Of a stretch of DNA of 64,000 nt, positions 1 to 8,273 are shown in pieces; the first letter of the stretch is position 1, and each line of letters begins with the position of its first letter. Both the position numbers and the translations under genes were made by a program. Source of the DNA: an uncultured Bacteroidales bacterium (GTDB taxonomy: Bacteria; Bacteroidota; Bacteroidia; Bacteroidales; P3); the NCBI GenBank assembly GCA_900316965.1, contig ONEY01000016.1, forward strand, positions 1-64,000, written 5' to 3'. The notes beneath the pieces were generated by a model. The model did not search any database. It was not told where the DNA came from and was given only the letters and a program-made list of their open reading frames with translations.

Positions 1-199
1 GAAATCGTCGGCGCAAATCACCGCCCTCTACACTCCCGACGACCTCGTAGGCACGCAGGTGGTCTGCTGCGTCAACCTGCAGCCGATGCACATCGGCTCT
101 GTCAAGAGTGAGGTGCGCATCCTCGGCACCGACTCCGCCCAGGGTGTCGTCCTCCTGCGCCCCACCCACCCCGTGAAGAACGGCGACCGCGTTTTTTAG
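1..199 (+). CDS. csaA: CsaA-like tRNA-binding protein, C-terminal part (5' end outside window)
   Basis: The reading frame is open from base 2 and stops at 197-199, giving 65 residues. It begins KSSAQITALYTPDDLVG and contains VVCCVNLQP, SEVRILG, VVLLRP and NGDRVF in that order, which is the C-terminal half of the small EMAP-II/CsaA-type tRNA-binding OB fold. CsaA proteins are about 110 residues, so roughly the first 45 are missing to the left. The SSAQI and SEV.ILG motifs fit stand-alone CsaA better than the tRNA-binding tail of methionyl-tRNA synthetase. No terminator is visible before the next gene. Confidence 0.85.
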   Translation, partial: KSSAQITALYTPDDLVGTQVVCCVNLQPMHIGSVKSEVRILGTDSAQGVVLLRPTHPVKNGDRVF

Positions 200-320
200 C
201 ACACCACACAGTCTACAACCATTCGAATGAAACAACAAATTGCCCAAAGGAATATACATTTTAAAAGTTGAAACAAAAGAAATAACAAGTGCAATAAAAA
301 TAATCAAAAAATAAATCGCT

Positions 321-662
321 ATGAGACAACCAGCATTTACATTTCTATTGCCACTTATCTTGCTGCTGACATCGTGTGGCAAGGATTATGACTATGAAAT
401 AGTTGTTGATGAACAGTTTGTTTTAAACCTTGAAACGTCAGGTATGGGAAGCGGTTATTCTTGGCAATGGGAGAAAAAAGATGACATTTTAGACACAATC
501 GGATGGGAATTCATCCCATATGAATTTCCAACAGGACCAGGAGTGGAACGATGGACATTTGTTGGCAAACGAAAGGGGACAACACAGATTAAAATGATAT
601 ATAAACGTCCTTGGGAGACTGAAATCATTGACAAGAGAGAATATAATGTAAAAGTACGATAG
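321..662 (+). CDS. Chagasin-like (I42 family) peptidase inhibitor, lipoprotein
   Basis: 113 residues. The N-terminus is a lipoprotein signal peptide with the lipobox LLTSC, predicting lipidation at Cys19 and anchoring in an envelope membrane. The mature part carries the three chagasin loop motifs in order: GSGYSWQW (family NPTTGYxW), GPGVERWTF (family GxGG) and YKRPWE (family RPW). Chagasin-type proteins inhibit papain-family cysteine peptidases, and length and motif order match a single I42 domain. The AT-rich 120-nt leader contains no clear Bacteroidota promoter. A role in protecting the cell from its own or foreign cysteine peptidases is inference. The family call rests on three short motifs. 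Confidence 0.72.
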   Translation: MRQPAFTFLLPLILLLTSCGKDYDYEIVVDEQFVLNLETSGMGSGYSWQWEKKDDILDTIGWEFIPYEFPTGPGVERWTFVGKRKGTTQIKMIYKRPWETEIIDKREYNVKVR

Positions 663-732
663 TGGTCGGATTCACGGTCCCCCAGCAACCCCTGACGGGA
701 AACCGAAGTTCAACCAATAATATATAATGTAT

Positions 733-1206
733 ATGAAGAAAGCATTTTTAACCCTCGCGGTGCTGTGCGCCGTTGCGACGATGGCCGGATGCAAGGGCGG
801 GACGGCAAACGAACGCATTGATGAGACACTGCTCGTAGGGCAGTGGGATTTTGTCTACGAGATTAACGATTGGAAGGCAAGCGATGGCGCTATTTACGAC
901 ACTTGCGACTCCGAATGCAGCCCTCTTCTTGGCATAGAGTTCACAGATGACGGCAAGTGCACCTACACATTCGTCAACGGGACAATGGATTTCTCCGATG
1001 AATCCTTCTCCGTTGAGATGGACACGATTCTCCAGTCCTTCCAGTATCATATCACCGACGGCACAATTGTTCTTTCCGACGGTGACCAGCAAGGGGAAAT
1101 CCAAATATCAAAGCTGACAACGGACACCCTGGCGCTGATTGAAAAACAGAAAAGCACGTTAGTAAGCGCAACAAACATCACCGTTCTTGTCAGGCACAAT
1201 CAATAG
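733..1206 (+). CDS. Small lipoprotein with lipocalin-like layout
   Basis: About 157 residues. A signal peptide (MKKAFLTLAVLCAV) ends in the lipobox MAGC. The mature chain has VGQWDFVYEIND near its start and then alternating short strands (IEFTDDGKCTYTF, GTIVLSDGD), the pattern of lipocalin-like META/DUF4923-type lipoproteins of Bacteroidota. No catalytic motif is seen. The start at 733 is preferred to an ATG at 727 because the 1454 gene has a closely similar leader ending at the equivalent ATG (tatATGAA.AAAGCA), and both encode LAVLCAV soon afterwards. That resemblance suggests a shared 5' end between two otherwise different genes. Function is not known. Confidence 0.7.
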   Translation: MKKAFLTLAVLCAVATMAGCKGGTANERIDETLLVGQWDFVYEINDWKASDGAIYDTCDSECSPLLGIEFTDDGKCTYTFVNGTMDFSDESFSVEMDTILQSFQYHITDGTIVLSDGDQQGEIQISKLTTDTLALIEKQKSTLVSATNITVLVRHNQ

Positions 1207-1333
1207 TAATTTGAGAACGGCCGTCGCCCCCCCCTGCGCCAGCCCCGACCGACACGGGAAACGTCTGCCCTCCCTGCGTGCTATGGCTACCGACCGTAGC
1301 GGAGGTGATGGCAATGAAAACAGAAACAACACA

Positions 1334-1405
1334 ATGAACATCTCCGTCTTCTGCGGCTCGTCTATGCCGCACAACAAGGAAATCGTTGAGGCCGCCGCGT
1401 CTTAA
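1334..1405 (+). pseudogene. Relic 1: 5' end of a LOG-family (lysine decarboxylase-like) gene
   Basis: An ATG opens 23 codons reading MNISVFCGSSMPHNKEIVEA and then stops. VFCGSS is the start of LOG / cytokinin-riboside phosphoribohydrolase proteins, which normally run to about 180-190 residues and carry PGGxGTxxE further on; none of that follows here. From codon 5 the DNA is nearly identical to relic 2 at 2220, differing by only a few bases over about 49. It is the first of three copies of the same gene start in this region. It cannot make a functional enzyme. Confidence 0.75.
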
Positions 1406-1453
1406 CAAAACCACGCCGAGAAATTGATGCATAACATATAATATAAAAGGTAT

Positions 1454-1720
1454 ATGAAAAAAGCACCTCCGAGGAAGAAATCGACCAAGAAGAAAAGCAA
1501 TATAAAGAAAGTTATCTTGATACTCGCCGTGCTGTGTGCTGTCTATGAATACTCTGTGAACGGAGGCACCTACAATAGTTCGGACCAGATTGACTATGAC
1601 ACCTACAAGAGACTGAACATTGGCGACACCGTATCGGTCTTGGTAAACAATAACGATTACAACAAAACGGAGCTGTTGCTTGAGCAAGACAAAATACATA
1701 AATTTCATATCGATTTTTAA
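1454..1720 (+). CDS. Small single-pass membrane protein, unknown function
   Basis: 88 residues. A strongly basic N-terminus (MKKAPPRKKSTKKKS) precedes one hydrophobic segment at about residues 18-32 (VILILAVLCAVY), then a soluble tail with DYDTYKRLNIGDTVSVLVNN. The tail resembles a short beta-rich extracytoplasmic domain in which 'GDTV.V' would mark a strand turn. It shares its leader and part of its hydrophobic segment with the lipoprotein gene at 733. I do not recognise a family. Membership in the accessory patchwork is shown by its position between two LOG relics. Confidence 0.6.
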   Translation: MKKAPPRKKSTKKKSNIKKVILILAVLCAVYEYSVNGGTYNSSDQIDYDTYKRLNIGDTVSVLVNNNDYNKTELLLEQDKIHKFHIDF

Positions 1721-1780
1721 TTCACTTCACGTTGCACAATGAAATTGCACGAATGAAGCAAGAACAATTATCACAAAACA

Positions 1781-2215
1781 ATGGGACATAACAAGGACAG
1801 ACGCCCAACGTATCCGGCGGAGAACAAGAAAGGTAAAGGCAAGTCTTTCGTCAAACTGTTGAAGGATGGCTGGGCTTATGCTTTCTTGGTGATTTTCTTT
1901 GTGCTTTTCATTAATGCAATTGTCATAATCCACGACAATCACATACGGCGGAATCAGATTAATGACAACCCAGTAGAAACAGGGGCCGTCATTACTAAGA
2001 TAGGAAGGAAGGGATTCTTGAGAGGTCGATATGCACATACAAAACCGGTATATTACGACTACTACGTTGGAGACTCTTTGTACCATGGTAAAATATATGA
2101 AAGTACTAAAGAAAGAGAAACCAACAATATGAGGGTCGGTAACACTATCAAGATAACCTACGAGAAGGATAATCCGTCTAATTCAATGTTTGGGGAAACG
2201 CTATCACAGTATTAA
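1781..2215 (+). CDS. Membrane protein with DUF3592-like extracytoplasmic domain
   Basis: 144 residues: a basic cytoplasmic N-terminus, one membrane helix at about 30-50 (WAYAFLVIFFVLFINAIVII), then a domain with VETGAVITKIGR, YYDYYVGDSLYHGKI and VGNTIKITYEKDNPSNS. The pattern 'GxxxxG.Y.Y.V.G..Y.G' followed by 'GD.I.V.Y...NP..S' is typical of DUF3592-type proteins, whose function is unknown. The gene is more AT-rich than the GC-rich genes that follow at 2432 and 3051, so the neighbours may have different origins. Its stop lies 4 bases before the second LOG relic. Confidence 0.6.
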   Translation: MGHNKDRRPTYPAENKKGKGKSFVKLLKDGWAYAFLVIFFVLFINAIVIIHDNHIRRNQINDNPVETGAVITKIGRKGFLRGRYAHTKPVYYDYYVGDSLYHGKIYESTKERETNNMRVGNTIKITYEKDNPSNSMFGETLSQY

Positions 2216-2219
2216 CACA

Positions 2220-2393
2220 ATGCACATAGCAGTCTTCTGCGGCTCGTCTATGCCGCGCAACAAGGAAATCGTCGAGGCCGCCGCCCTCGGCCGCCGCATC
2301 GCCCAGGAGGGGCACACCCTCGTCTATGGCGGCAGCAATCTCGGCCTCACGAGCGCGGTCGATTTTCACTCGAAAAGTGCCCTCCGCTCATGA
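2220..2393 (+). pseudogene. Relic 2: longer 5' fragment of the LOG-family gene
   Basis: An ATG opens MHIAVFCGSSMPRNKEIVEA, continues through LGRRIAQEGHTLVYGGSNLG, and then diverges (TSAVDFHSKSALRS) to a stop. GxxLVYGGxxxGLM is the second conserved block of LOG proteins, so about 46 codons are genuine homology before the frame enters unrelated sequence near 2357. The PGGxGTxxE catalytic block is absent. This is the longest of the three copies. The 3' break marks where the adjacent segment (genes 2432-3984) was joined. Confidence 0.8.
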
Positions 2394-2431
2394 GCGCGGT
2401 GAAAATGCAGAAATGAAACAACAGATTGAAT

Positions 2432-3025
2432 ATGAAAAATAATAACAAGAACTCTATTCTCGACTGGGAGAAGCTGAGGAGCCAGCCGCCGCTGGTTCAG
2501 ACCATCTCCGTGGCGTCACTGGTGATACTGGTGGCGATGATTTTCACGACGCGGCAGTACATCGTCACCGTGCCGTGGTTCACGTATGTAGCGCTTGCGG
2601 GTGGCATCTGCCTCTTTCTCGGAATATTCCTCTACGCCTACAAAGGCCGGCTCCAGACCGTCGGCAAGTACTTCTTCGGCTTTGTGGTGATGGTTTATGC
2701 CGCTCTCATTGTCACCATCTATGCCGGAATCGGCAGCGAGCGCGAATGGAACGACCTCGAGGTCGAATCGTACTATATTCGCTCCACCGGCGGAATCAGA
2801 CCAAAGAGCCCGTCGTACTTTGTTGTCACCATCGACGACCAACCTGAGCATATCTACAAATACGACCAGTCGCCGGAAACGCTGGCCAAACGCTACGGCA
2901 CCGACTTCAACGACTCCGTCACCGTCGACCTGACAGCCCGACAGATTGTGCCGCACTTCTACGTGAAGCCCAAGGCCAAAGTCAAACCGAAAGCCGCCAA
3001 CGCTGCCACTCCTACAATAGACTGA
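2432..3025 (+). CDS. Three-helix membrane protein, unknown function
   Basis: About 197 residues. The ATG at 2432 is preferred over a TTG two codons upstream. Three hydrophobic helices are visible at about residues 23-42, 52-70 and 78-98 (for example LVILVAMIFT, ALAGGICLFLGIFLYAY, FFGFVVMVYAALIVTIYAG). An extracytoplasmic tail of about 95 residues follows, with SYFVVTIDDQPEHIYKYD and VTVDLTARQ, and ends in a Lys/Ala/Pro stretch (KPKAKVKPKAANAA). The tail layout recalls the DUF3592-like protein at 1781 but no family is certain. The leader gaaatgaaacaacagattg closely resembles one at 224-243 before the first lipoprotein. Confidence 0.6.
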   Translation: MKNNNKNSILDWEKLRSQPPLVQTISVASLVILVAMIFTTRQYIVTVPWFTYVALAGGICLFLGIFLYAYKGRLQTVGKYFFGFVVMVYAALIVTIYAGIGSEREWNDLEVESYYIRSTGGIRPKSPSYFVVTIDDQPEHIYKYDQSPETLAKRYGTDFNDSVTVDLTARQIVPHFYVKPKAKVKPKAANAATPTID

Positions 3026-3050
3026 TGGATTATAAAAGAATACGCATAAG

Positions 3051-3491
3051 ATGTTGAAACCATACAAATACTGTTTCTATAAAATCACGCGGTTCTGGGA
3101 CCATCCCGTGCATTACTCCTTGTCCTATGACCCGCTGACGCAGAAGGTCGATCCGACCCATCTGATATCCTCGATGGGCATCGTATCGCTGCTTCAAATA
3201 TCCAACCTCAACACGCTGCTGATCCTGCCCGTTCTGCTGTTCGGCCACCAGCTGTCGGCCAACCTGCTGTGGATTATCGTGGTGGTAATCGCCGTTTTCA
3301 ACATCTTCATCCTTAACAAAGAGAAACTGTACGACGACTGCGAGGCTCGGTGGAAAGACGAGCCCCCGAAAGCACGCAAGAGGAACCGCTGGCTACTGAT
3401 AGCCTACTTCGTCGCCAGCGCCGTTCTGATGGCCGTGTCGTTCAAGATAGTGTATCTCCCTCACTCAATGACTTTTCCCTTCTTGGGATAA
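3051..3491 (+). CDS. Membrane protein, unknown function
   Basis: 146 residues starting 25 nt after the previous stop and probably co-transcribed with it. Three hydrophobic segments are visible: at about 40-65 (LLQISNLNTLLILPVLLFG), at about 72-90 (LLWIIVVVIAVFNIFIL) and at about 115-133 (LLIAYFVASAVLMAVSF). A charged loop with KEKLYDDCEARWKDEPPKAR lies between the last two. This resembles small Bacteroidota membrane proteins that sit next to immunity-type or cargo-type genes. I do not recognise a named family and assign no function. Confidence 0.58.
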   Translation: MLKPYKYCFYKITRFWDHPVHYSLSYDPLTQKVDPTHLISSMGIVSLLQISNLNTLLILPVLLFGHQLSANLLWIIVVVIAVFNIFILNKEKLYDDCEARWKDEPPKARKRNRWLLIAYFVASAVLMAVSFKIVYLPHSMTFPFLG

Positions 3492-3519
3492 GACGAATGT
3501 GAAACAATAAACACAGACA

Positions 3520-3984
3520 ATGGACATAAGAGATAACGCCGTCAAAGTATACAAAGATACCGGTTGGGTATGGTTTGAAGTTATATTTCTCATAGCTATT
3601 CAGGCCTTGTTTGTATATTTTATGTTCACATCAGATTTAGATTTATGGCTGTATGTAGTGTTAAGTGTCGCTCTAATCATAATATCCATAACACATTTCT
3701 TTGACATCAAGAAAAACCGAAACACCGTTGTTGTCTACCCCGATTATTTGGAAATTGAACACGCACAGAGGATTGATAACACTTTTGCATGGGAAGATGT
3801 TGGGACAGTCGAAATCCAATGGTCGCAAATAAAACGGATCTCGGTTGAGGGTATCTACGGAGCAACCTATTATTATATGATAATTGAACTACAAAATGGG
3901 AAAAGCTACCGCTTTACCGTCATTGAGCAGACTAGGTTTTATATGAAACGGCAATTGAAGAAATATCATAAACAATACAAATAG
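3520..3984 (+). CDS. Two-helix membrane protein with PH-like tail
   Basis: 154 residues. Two membrane helices at about 17-36 and 43-62 are followed by KKNRNTVVVYPDYLEIEHAQ, then WSQIKRISVEG and YYYMIIELQNGKSYRFTV. The order (helical hairpin, a strand reading 'VV.YPDYLEI', then 'W.QIK.I') is that of membrane-anchored bacterial PH-like domains such as YcxB/bPH proteins. It is markedly more AT-rich than the gene just upstream. No partner is identifiable. The call is structural only. Confidence 0.55.
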   Translation: MDIRDNAVKVYKDTGWVWFEVIFLIAIQALFVYFMFTSDLDLWLYVVLSVALIIISITHFFDIKKNRNTVVVYPDYLEIEHAQRIDNTFAWEDVGTVEIQWSQIKRISVEGIYGATYYYMIIELQNGKSYRFTVIEQTRFYMKRQLKKYHKQYK

Positions 3985-4057
3985 ATGAACAAGACCTTGA
4001 CGTTTTGCGCGATAAATTGACTTGACAGAATAAAATAGATTATTATACACTCAGACA

Positions 4058-4699
4058 ATGAAGAAACTGATTTTGTTAGGCGCAATGGTGTGCGCCCTCG
4101 GAATGATGGTCGCCTGCAAGAGCGGATTACAGAATGAAAACAAGCCAAAAAATTACCTCTCTGTCGCCGACTTTTCGTCGGACGACATAATTGTAATGGG
4201 AACCTATGATGAACTGATTGCCAAGATGGGGGAACCTGAACATTATTCCGACAGAGGATGCATTGCAAAGTGCAATGACACCGACGCATTTATCCCTGTG
4301 ATGTATTACTCCGGCCTCAGTTATTACCGCAAAGGCGACAGCGTCCAGCTCTCTTTTGTCGATTTCCGCAAGTCGGCAGCCAAGCTGACCCTCCAAATCG
4401 GCGATGGAAATCCGCTAACCATTGACAGCAACACCGTATGCGATGACTTCTATGCTTATATGGACCAGTTTGTCTTTGCCGACGGAAACAGCAGTACTTT
4501 GCCCGACGAAGAACGGATGTCGTTCGATGCACACTATATGACGGAGGGACTATACTATGCGCTGGGGTTCCCGTGCGACACCATCGACAAGAGATTCGGC
4601 AACATCATCACCCCTATTTTCACACCGGGCGACAAACGACTTTGGTATATAGATTTCGGCGCAGTCGATATGGGCGGATTGTATAGAAACAACAAATAA
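4058..4699 (+). CDS. Lipoprotein, unknown function
   Basis: 213 residues. The signal peptide MKKLILLGAMVCALGMMVAC places the lipidated Cys at residue 20. The mature chain contains MGTYDELIAKMGEPEHYS near its start, a phrase common in Bacteroidota lipoproteins whose product is compared with a threshold ('xxLxxxLGxPxx', SmpA/BamE-like beta-alpha folds), then FGNIITPIF and WYIDFGAVDMGG near the C-terminus. No enzymatic motif is seen. The stop codon directly abuts the third LOG relic with no intervening base. Function unknown. Confidence 0.65.
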   Translation: MKKLILLGAMVCALGMMVACKSGLQNENKPKNYLSVADFSSDDIIVMGTYDELIAKMGEPEHYSDRGCIAKCNDTDAFIPVMYYSGLSYYRKGDSVQLSFVDFRKSAAKLTLQIGDGNPLTIDSNTVCDDFYAYMDQFVFADGNSSTLPDEERMSFDAHYMTEGLYYALGFPCDTIDKRFGNIITPIFTPGDKRLWYIDFGAVDMGGLYRNNK

Positions 4700-4807
4700 T
4701 CAGTCTTCTGCGGCTCGTCGCTGCCGCCCGACAAGGATTTCGTCGAGACCACCGGTTTTGCATACGTAAGCGACGAAAATGGCCAAACGGAACCACCCCG
4801 TGTATGA
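4700..4807 (+). pseudogene. Relic 3: degenerate 5' fragment of the LOG-family gene
   Basis: Directly after the TAA of the lipoprotein the frame reads SVFCGSSLPPDKDFVETTG, then runs through unrelated residues to a stop at 4805-4807. The DNA gtcttctgcggctcgtc is identical to relics 1 and 2. The start codon and first codons are missing, so the junction falls inside the relic. The following bases (gctgacggcaatgaaacgg) resemble sequence just upstream of relic 1 (ggtgatggcaatgaaaacag), as if the order of pieces had been shuffled. Confidence 0.65.
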
Positions 4808-4853
4808 ACGGCCACCATCCCCGCTGACGGCAATGAAACGGATACAATACAAA

Positions 4854-4886
4854 AATACCCGGCCAACAGCAACTTGACCGGGTATT
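4854..4886 (-). terminator. Rho-independent terminator of the SDR gene
   Basis: A 9-bp perfect stem, aatacccgg (4854-4862) against ccgggtatt (4878-4886), is followed on the minus strand by a T-rich run. It lies just downstream of the stop of the minus-strand dehydrogenase that ends at 4907. Confidence 0.75.
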
Positions 4887-4906
4887 ACAATTCACAACCT
4901 CAATGT

Positions 4907-5662
4907 TTATTTCCTGACAATAACGCTGCCACTGCCCTGATGGGTGGCGAGGATCAGCACCTCGGCTACCTGCACGTGCTCGGGGGCGTTGGCGGCATAG
5001 ACGGCCACGTCGGCGATATCGTCGCCCGTCAGGGGCTTGATGCCTTTGTAGACGTTGGCGGCGCGCTCGGTGTCGCCGTGGAAGCGGGTGTTGCTGAAGT
5101 TGGTCTCCACCAGTCCTGGTTTAAGGTTGGTAACGCGGACAGCTGTGTTTGCGACATCAAGGCGCAGACCGTCGGTGATGGTCTTCACAGCAGCCTTGGT
5201 AGCGCAGTAGACATTGCCGTTGGCGTAGGCGGCGTCGCCGGCAACAGAGCCAATGTTGATGATATGGCCGCGGTCGCGCTTGACCATGCCAGGCACAACG
5301 AGGCGGGTCATTGTTAGAAGACCTTTGATATTGGTGTCGACCATGGTGTCCCAATCGTCGTAGCTGCCCTCATACTCGGGTTCGAGGCCGAGAGCAAGGC
5401 CGGCGTTGTTGACAAGCACGTCAATGTCTTTCCACTCGGCCGGGAGGTTGTTGATGCACTCCGTTGCCTTGTCGCGGTCGCGGACATCGAAGAGAAGAGT
5501 AAGCACGTCGGTACCATTGGCAGTAAGTTCGTTGCGGATTTCCTCAAGACGCTGAGCGTTGCGACCTGTGAGAATAAGGCGGTCGCCGTTGGCGGCGAAT
5601 TTTCTTGCGCAACCCAAGCCGATACCGCTTGTTGCGCCTGTTATCATTACTATCTTGTTCAT
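4907..5662 (-). CDS. SDR-family dehydrogenase, YdfG-like
   Basis: 251 residues of a classical short-chain dehydrogenase. The nucleotide-binding TGATSGIG is at residues 8-15. RNAQRLEEI after the second strand suggests NADP preference. NNAG is near 88, the catalytic Ser is in INIGSVAGD and the catalytic pair is YCATKAAV (Tyr/Lys). PGLVETNFSNTRFHGD and the C-terminal QVAEVLILATHQ match the YdfG group, which oxidises L-allo-threonine, serine and other 3-hydroxy acids. Substrate is inferred from subgroup resemblance only. The gene is monocistronic, with its own terminator at 4854-4886 and the groEL terminator upstream. Confidence 0.88.
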   Translation of the reverse strand: MNKIVMITGATSGIGLGCARKFAANGDRLILTGRNAQRLEEIRNELTANGTDVLTLLFDVRDRDKATECINNLPAEWKDIDVLVNNAGLALGLEPEYEGSYDDWDTMVDTNIKGLLTMTRLVVPGMVKRDRGHIINIGSVAGDAAYANGNVYCATKAAVKTITDGLRLDVANTAVRVTNLKPGLVETNFSNTRFHGDTERAANVYKGIKPLTGDDIADVAVYAANAPEHVQVAEVLILATHQGSGSVIVRK

Positions 5663-5726
5663 CAGAATTGTATTTATATAATGAAAAGTAACGGCGGATA
5701 GTTGTTTTTATTGTGTGTCGCAACAG

Positions 5727-5756
5727 AAAAGGACGCCCGATTATGGGCGTCCTTTT
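5727..5756 (-). terminator. Rho-independent terminator of groES-groEL
   Basis: A perfect inverted repeat, aaaaggacgccc and gggcgtcctttt, with a 6-nt loop lies 33 nt beyond the groEL stop. On the minus strand it ends in a T tract. Confidence 0.85.
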
Positions 5757-5788
5757 CATATAGGTTCCACGGAGTGGAGAGGTTTGTA

Positions 5789-7447
<1,659 letters not shown>

Positions 7448-7478
7448 TTAAGTCCAAAAAGTGGGACAAATCTGAATT

Positions 7479-7748
7479 TTAGATAATTGCGTAGATATCG
7501 CTTTCTTTCATTATCATATACTTGGTACCGTCGAATTCGATCTCGGTGCCGCTGTATTTGCCATAGAGGACGTTGTCGCCAACCTTGACGGTCATTTCAT
7601 GGTCTTTGGTGCCTTTGCCAACGGCGACGACTTTGCCACGCTGTGGTTTTTCTTTTGCTGTGTCGGGAATGATGATGCCCGAAGCGGTCTTTTGCTCTGC
7701 TTCGGCGGGTTCGATGAGAACTCTGTCTGCTAACGGTTTAATTTTCAT
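7479..7748 (-). CDS. groS: Co-chaperonin GroES (10 kDa)
   Basis: 89 residues. [20 protein letters not shown] is followed by the mobile-loop region [19 protein letters not shown] and then [22 protein letters not shown] and the C-terminal [10 protein letters not shown]. These are the standard GroES blocks at the standard length. It caps the GroEL ring. It leads the operon; the upstream region contains palindromes that are candidate heat-shock control sites (7828-7888). Confidence 0.98.
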   Translation of the reverse strand: MKIKPLADRVLIEPAEAEQKTASGIIIPDTAKEKPQRGKVVAVGKGTKDHEMTVKVGDNVLYGKYSGTEIEFDGTKYMIMKESDIYAII

Positions 7749-7827
7749 GATATTTATTTTTTAGTTTTATTTTCAAATTATCTTGTTCAAAATGTTTTTC
7801 CAGCATAATTGGGACGACTATAATTAA

Positions 7828-7888
7828 TCAACAAATGTGCCAAAAGGCAAAAACTGACAGAGGCGGGCAAAAGAATGACAGTTTGTCA
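7828..7888 (-). promoter_or_regulatory. Palindrome cluster upstream of groES (candidate control region)
   Basis: Two inverted repeats lie 80-140 bp before groES: TGCCAAAAGGCA at 7838-7849 and TGACAgttTGTCA at 7876-7888. Read on the minus strand, 7842-7828 is TGGCAC-ATTTG-TTGA, which fits the sigma-54 consensus TGGCAC-N5-TTGC except for the last base. No CIRCE element (TTAGCACTC) is seen. Control by sigma-54 or by a palindrome-binding regulator is inference; the palindromes themselves are plain in the sequence. Confidence 0.35.
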
Positions 7889-8011
7889 GTCAATTTGGCA
7901 GAATATTTAAAAAAAAGTAATCATTGCAGGATGGGACGTGTGTCTTTATGACATTTTGGTTGGCATGATGAAATAAAAAAAATAGGTTTAAAAAAGAGTG
8001 ATGGGATGGTC

Positions 8012-8044
8012 ATGAGTTCGCTATGAGTTCGCTATGAGTTCGCT
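8012..8044. repeat. Three tandem copies of ATGAGTTCGCT
   Basis: Three perfect 11-nt units lie end to end, followed by aaaacg and then, 17 nt on, ggtggtgaaaaa. A second locus at 42596-42628 has three copies of ATGAGTCCGCT, a single C/T change in the unit, followed by aaaaagggggtgaaaa. Both lie in intergenic DNA, so this is a dispersed repeat family rather than a local slippage product. Confidence 0.8.
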
Positions 8045-8180
8045 AAAACGCCTTTGAAAAATGGTGGTGAAAAATTTGTTTGGAGCAATTATTGTCGGTA
8101 CAATAGGAAGGGCATAAACGGAGGGTATGGTGCGCCTTGAAATTGTCGCAGTATGCAAAATGATTAAAAAAGAATCTAAA

Positions 8181-8213
8181 TTTGATATAATTCCAAGCTT
8201 TTTTTTATCTTTG
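8181..8213 (+). promoter_or_regulatory. Bacteroidota-type promoter for the 7TM-HD operon
   Basis: TTTG at 8181-8184 and TATCTTTG at 8206-8213 are separated by 21 nt, a full match to the Bacteroidota -33/-7 consensus. It lies 60 nt upstream of the ATG at 8274. Confidence 0.8.
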
Positions 8214-8273
8214 CAAGATTATTCTAACCTCATACTATAATAGTATCTATCTGTATTGTAGAAATATAAAACA

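Larger units (their letters stand above)
7749..8273. other. 525-bp divergent intergenic region between groES and the 7TM-HD gene
   Basis: This AT-rich region carries three things. Palindromes next to groES lie at 7828-7888. A triple 11-mer repeat lies at 8012-8044. A Bacteroidota promoter for the rightward gene lies at 8181-8213. Between 7889 and 8011, and between 8045 and 8180, I see no open frame with a plausible start and no RNA gene. Confidence 0.6.
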
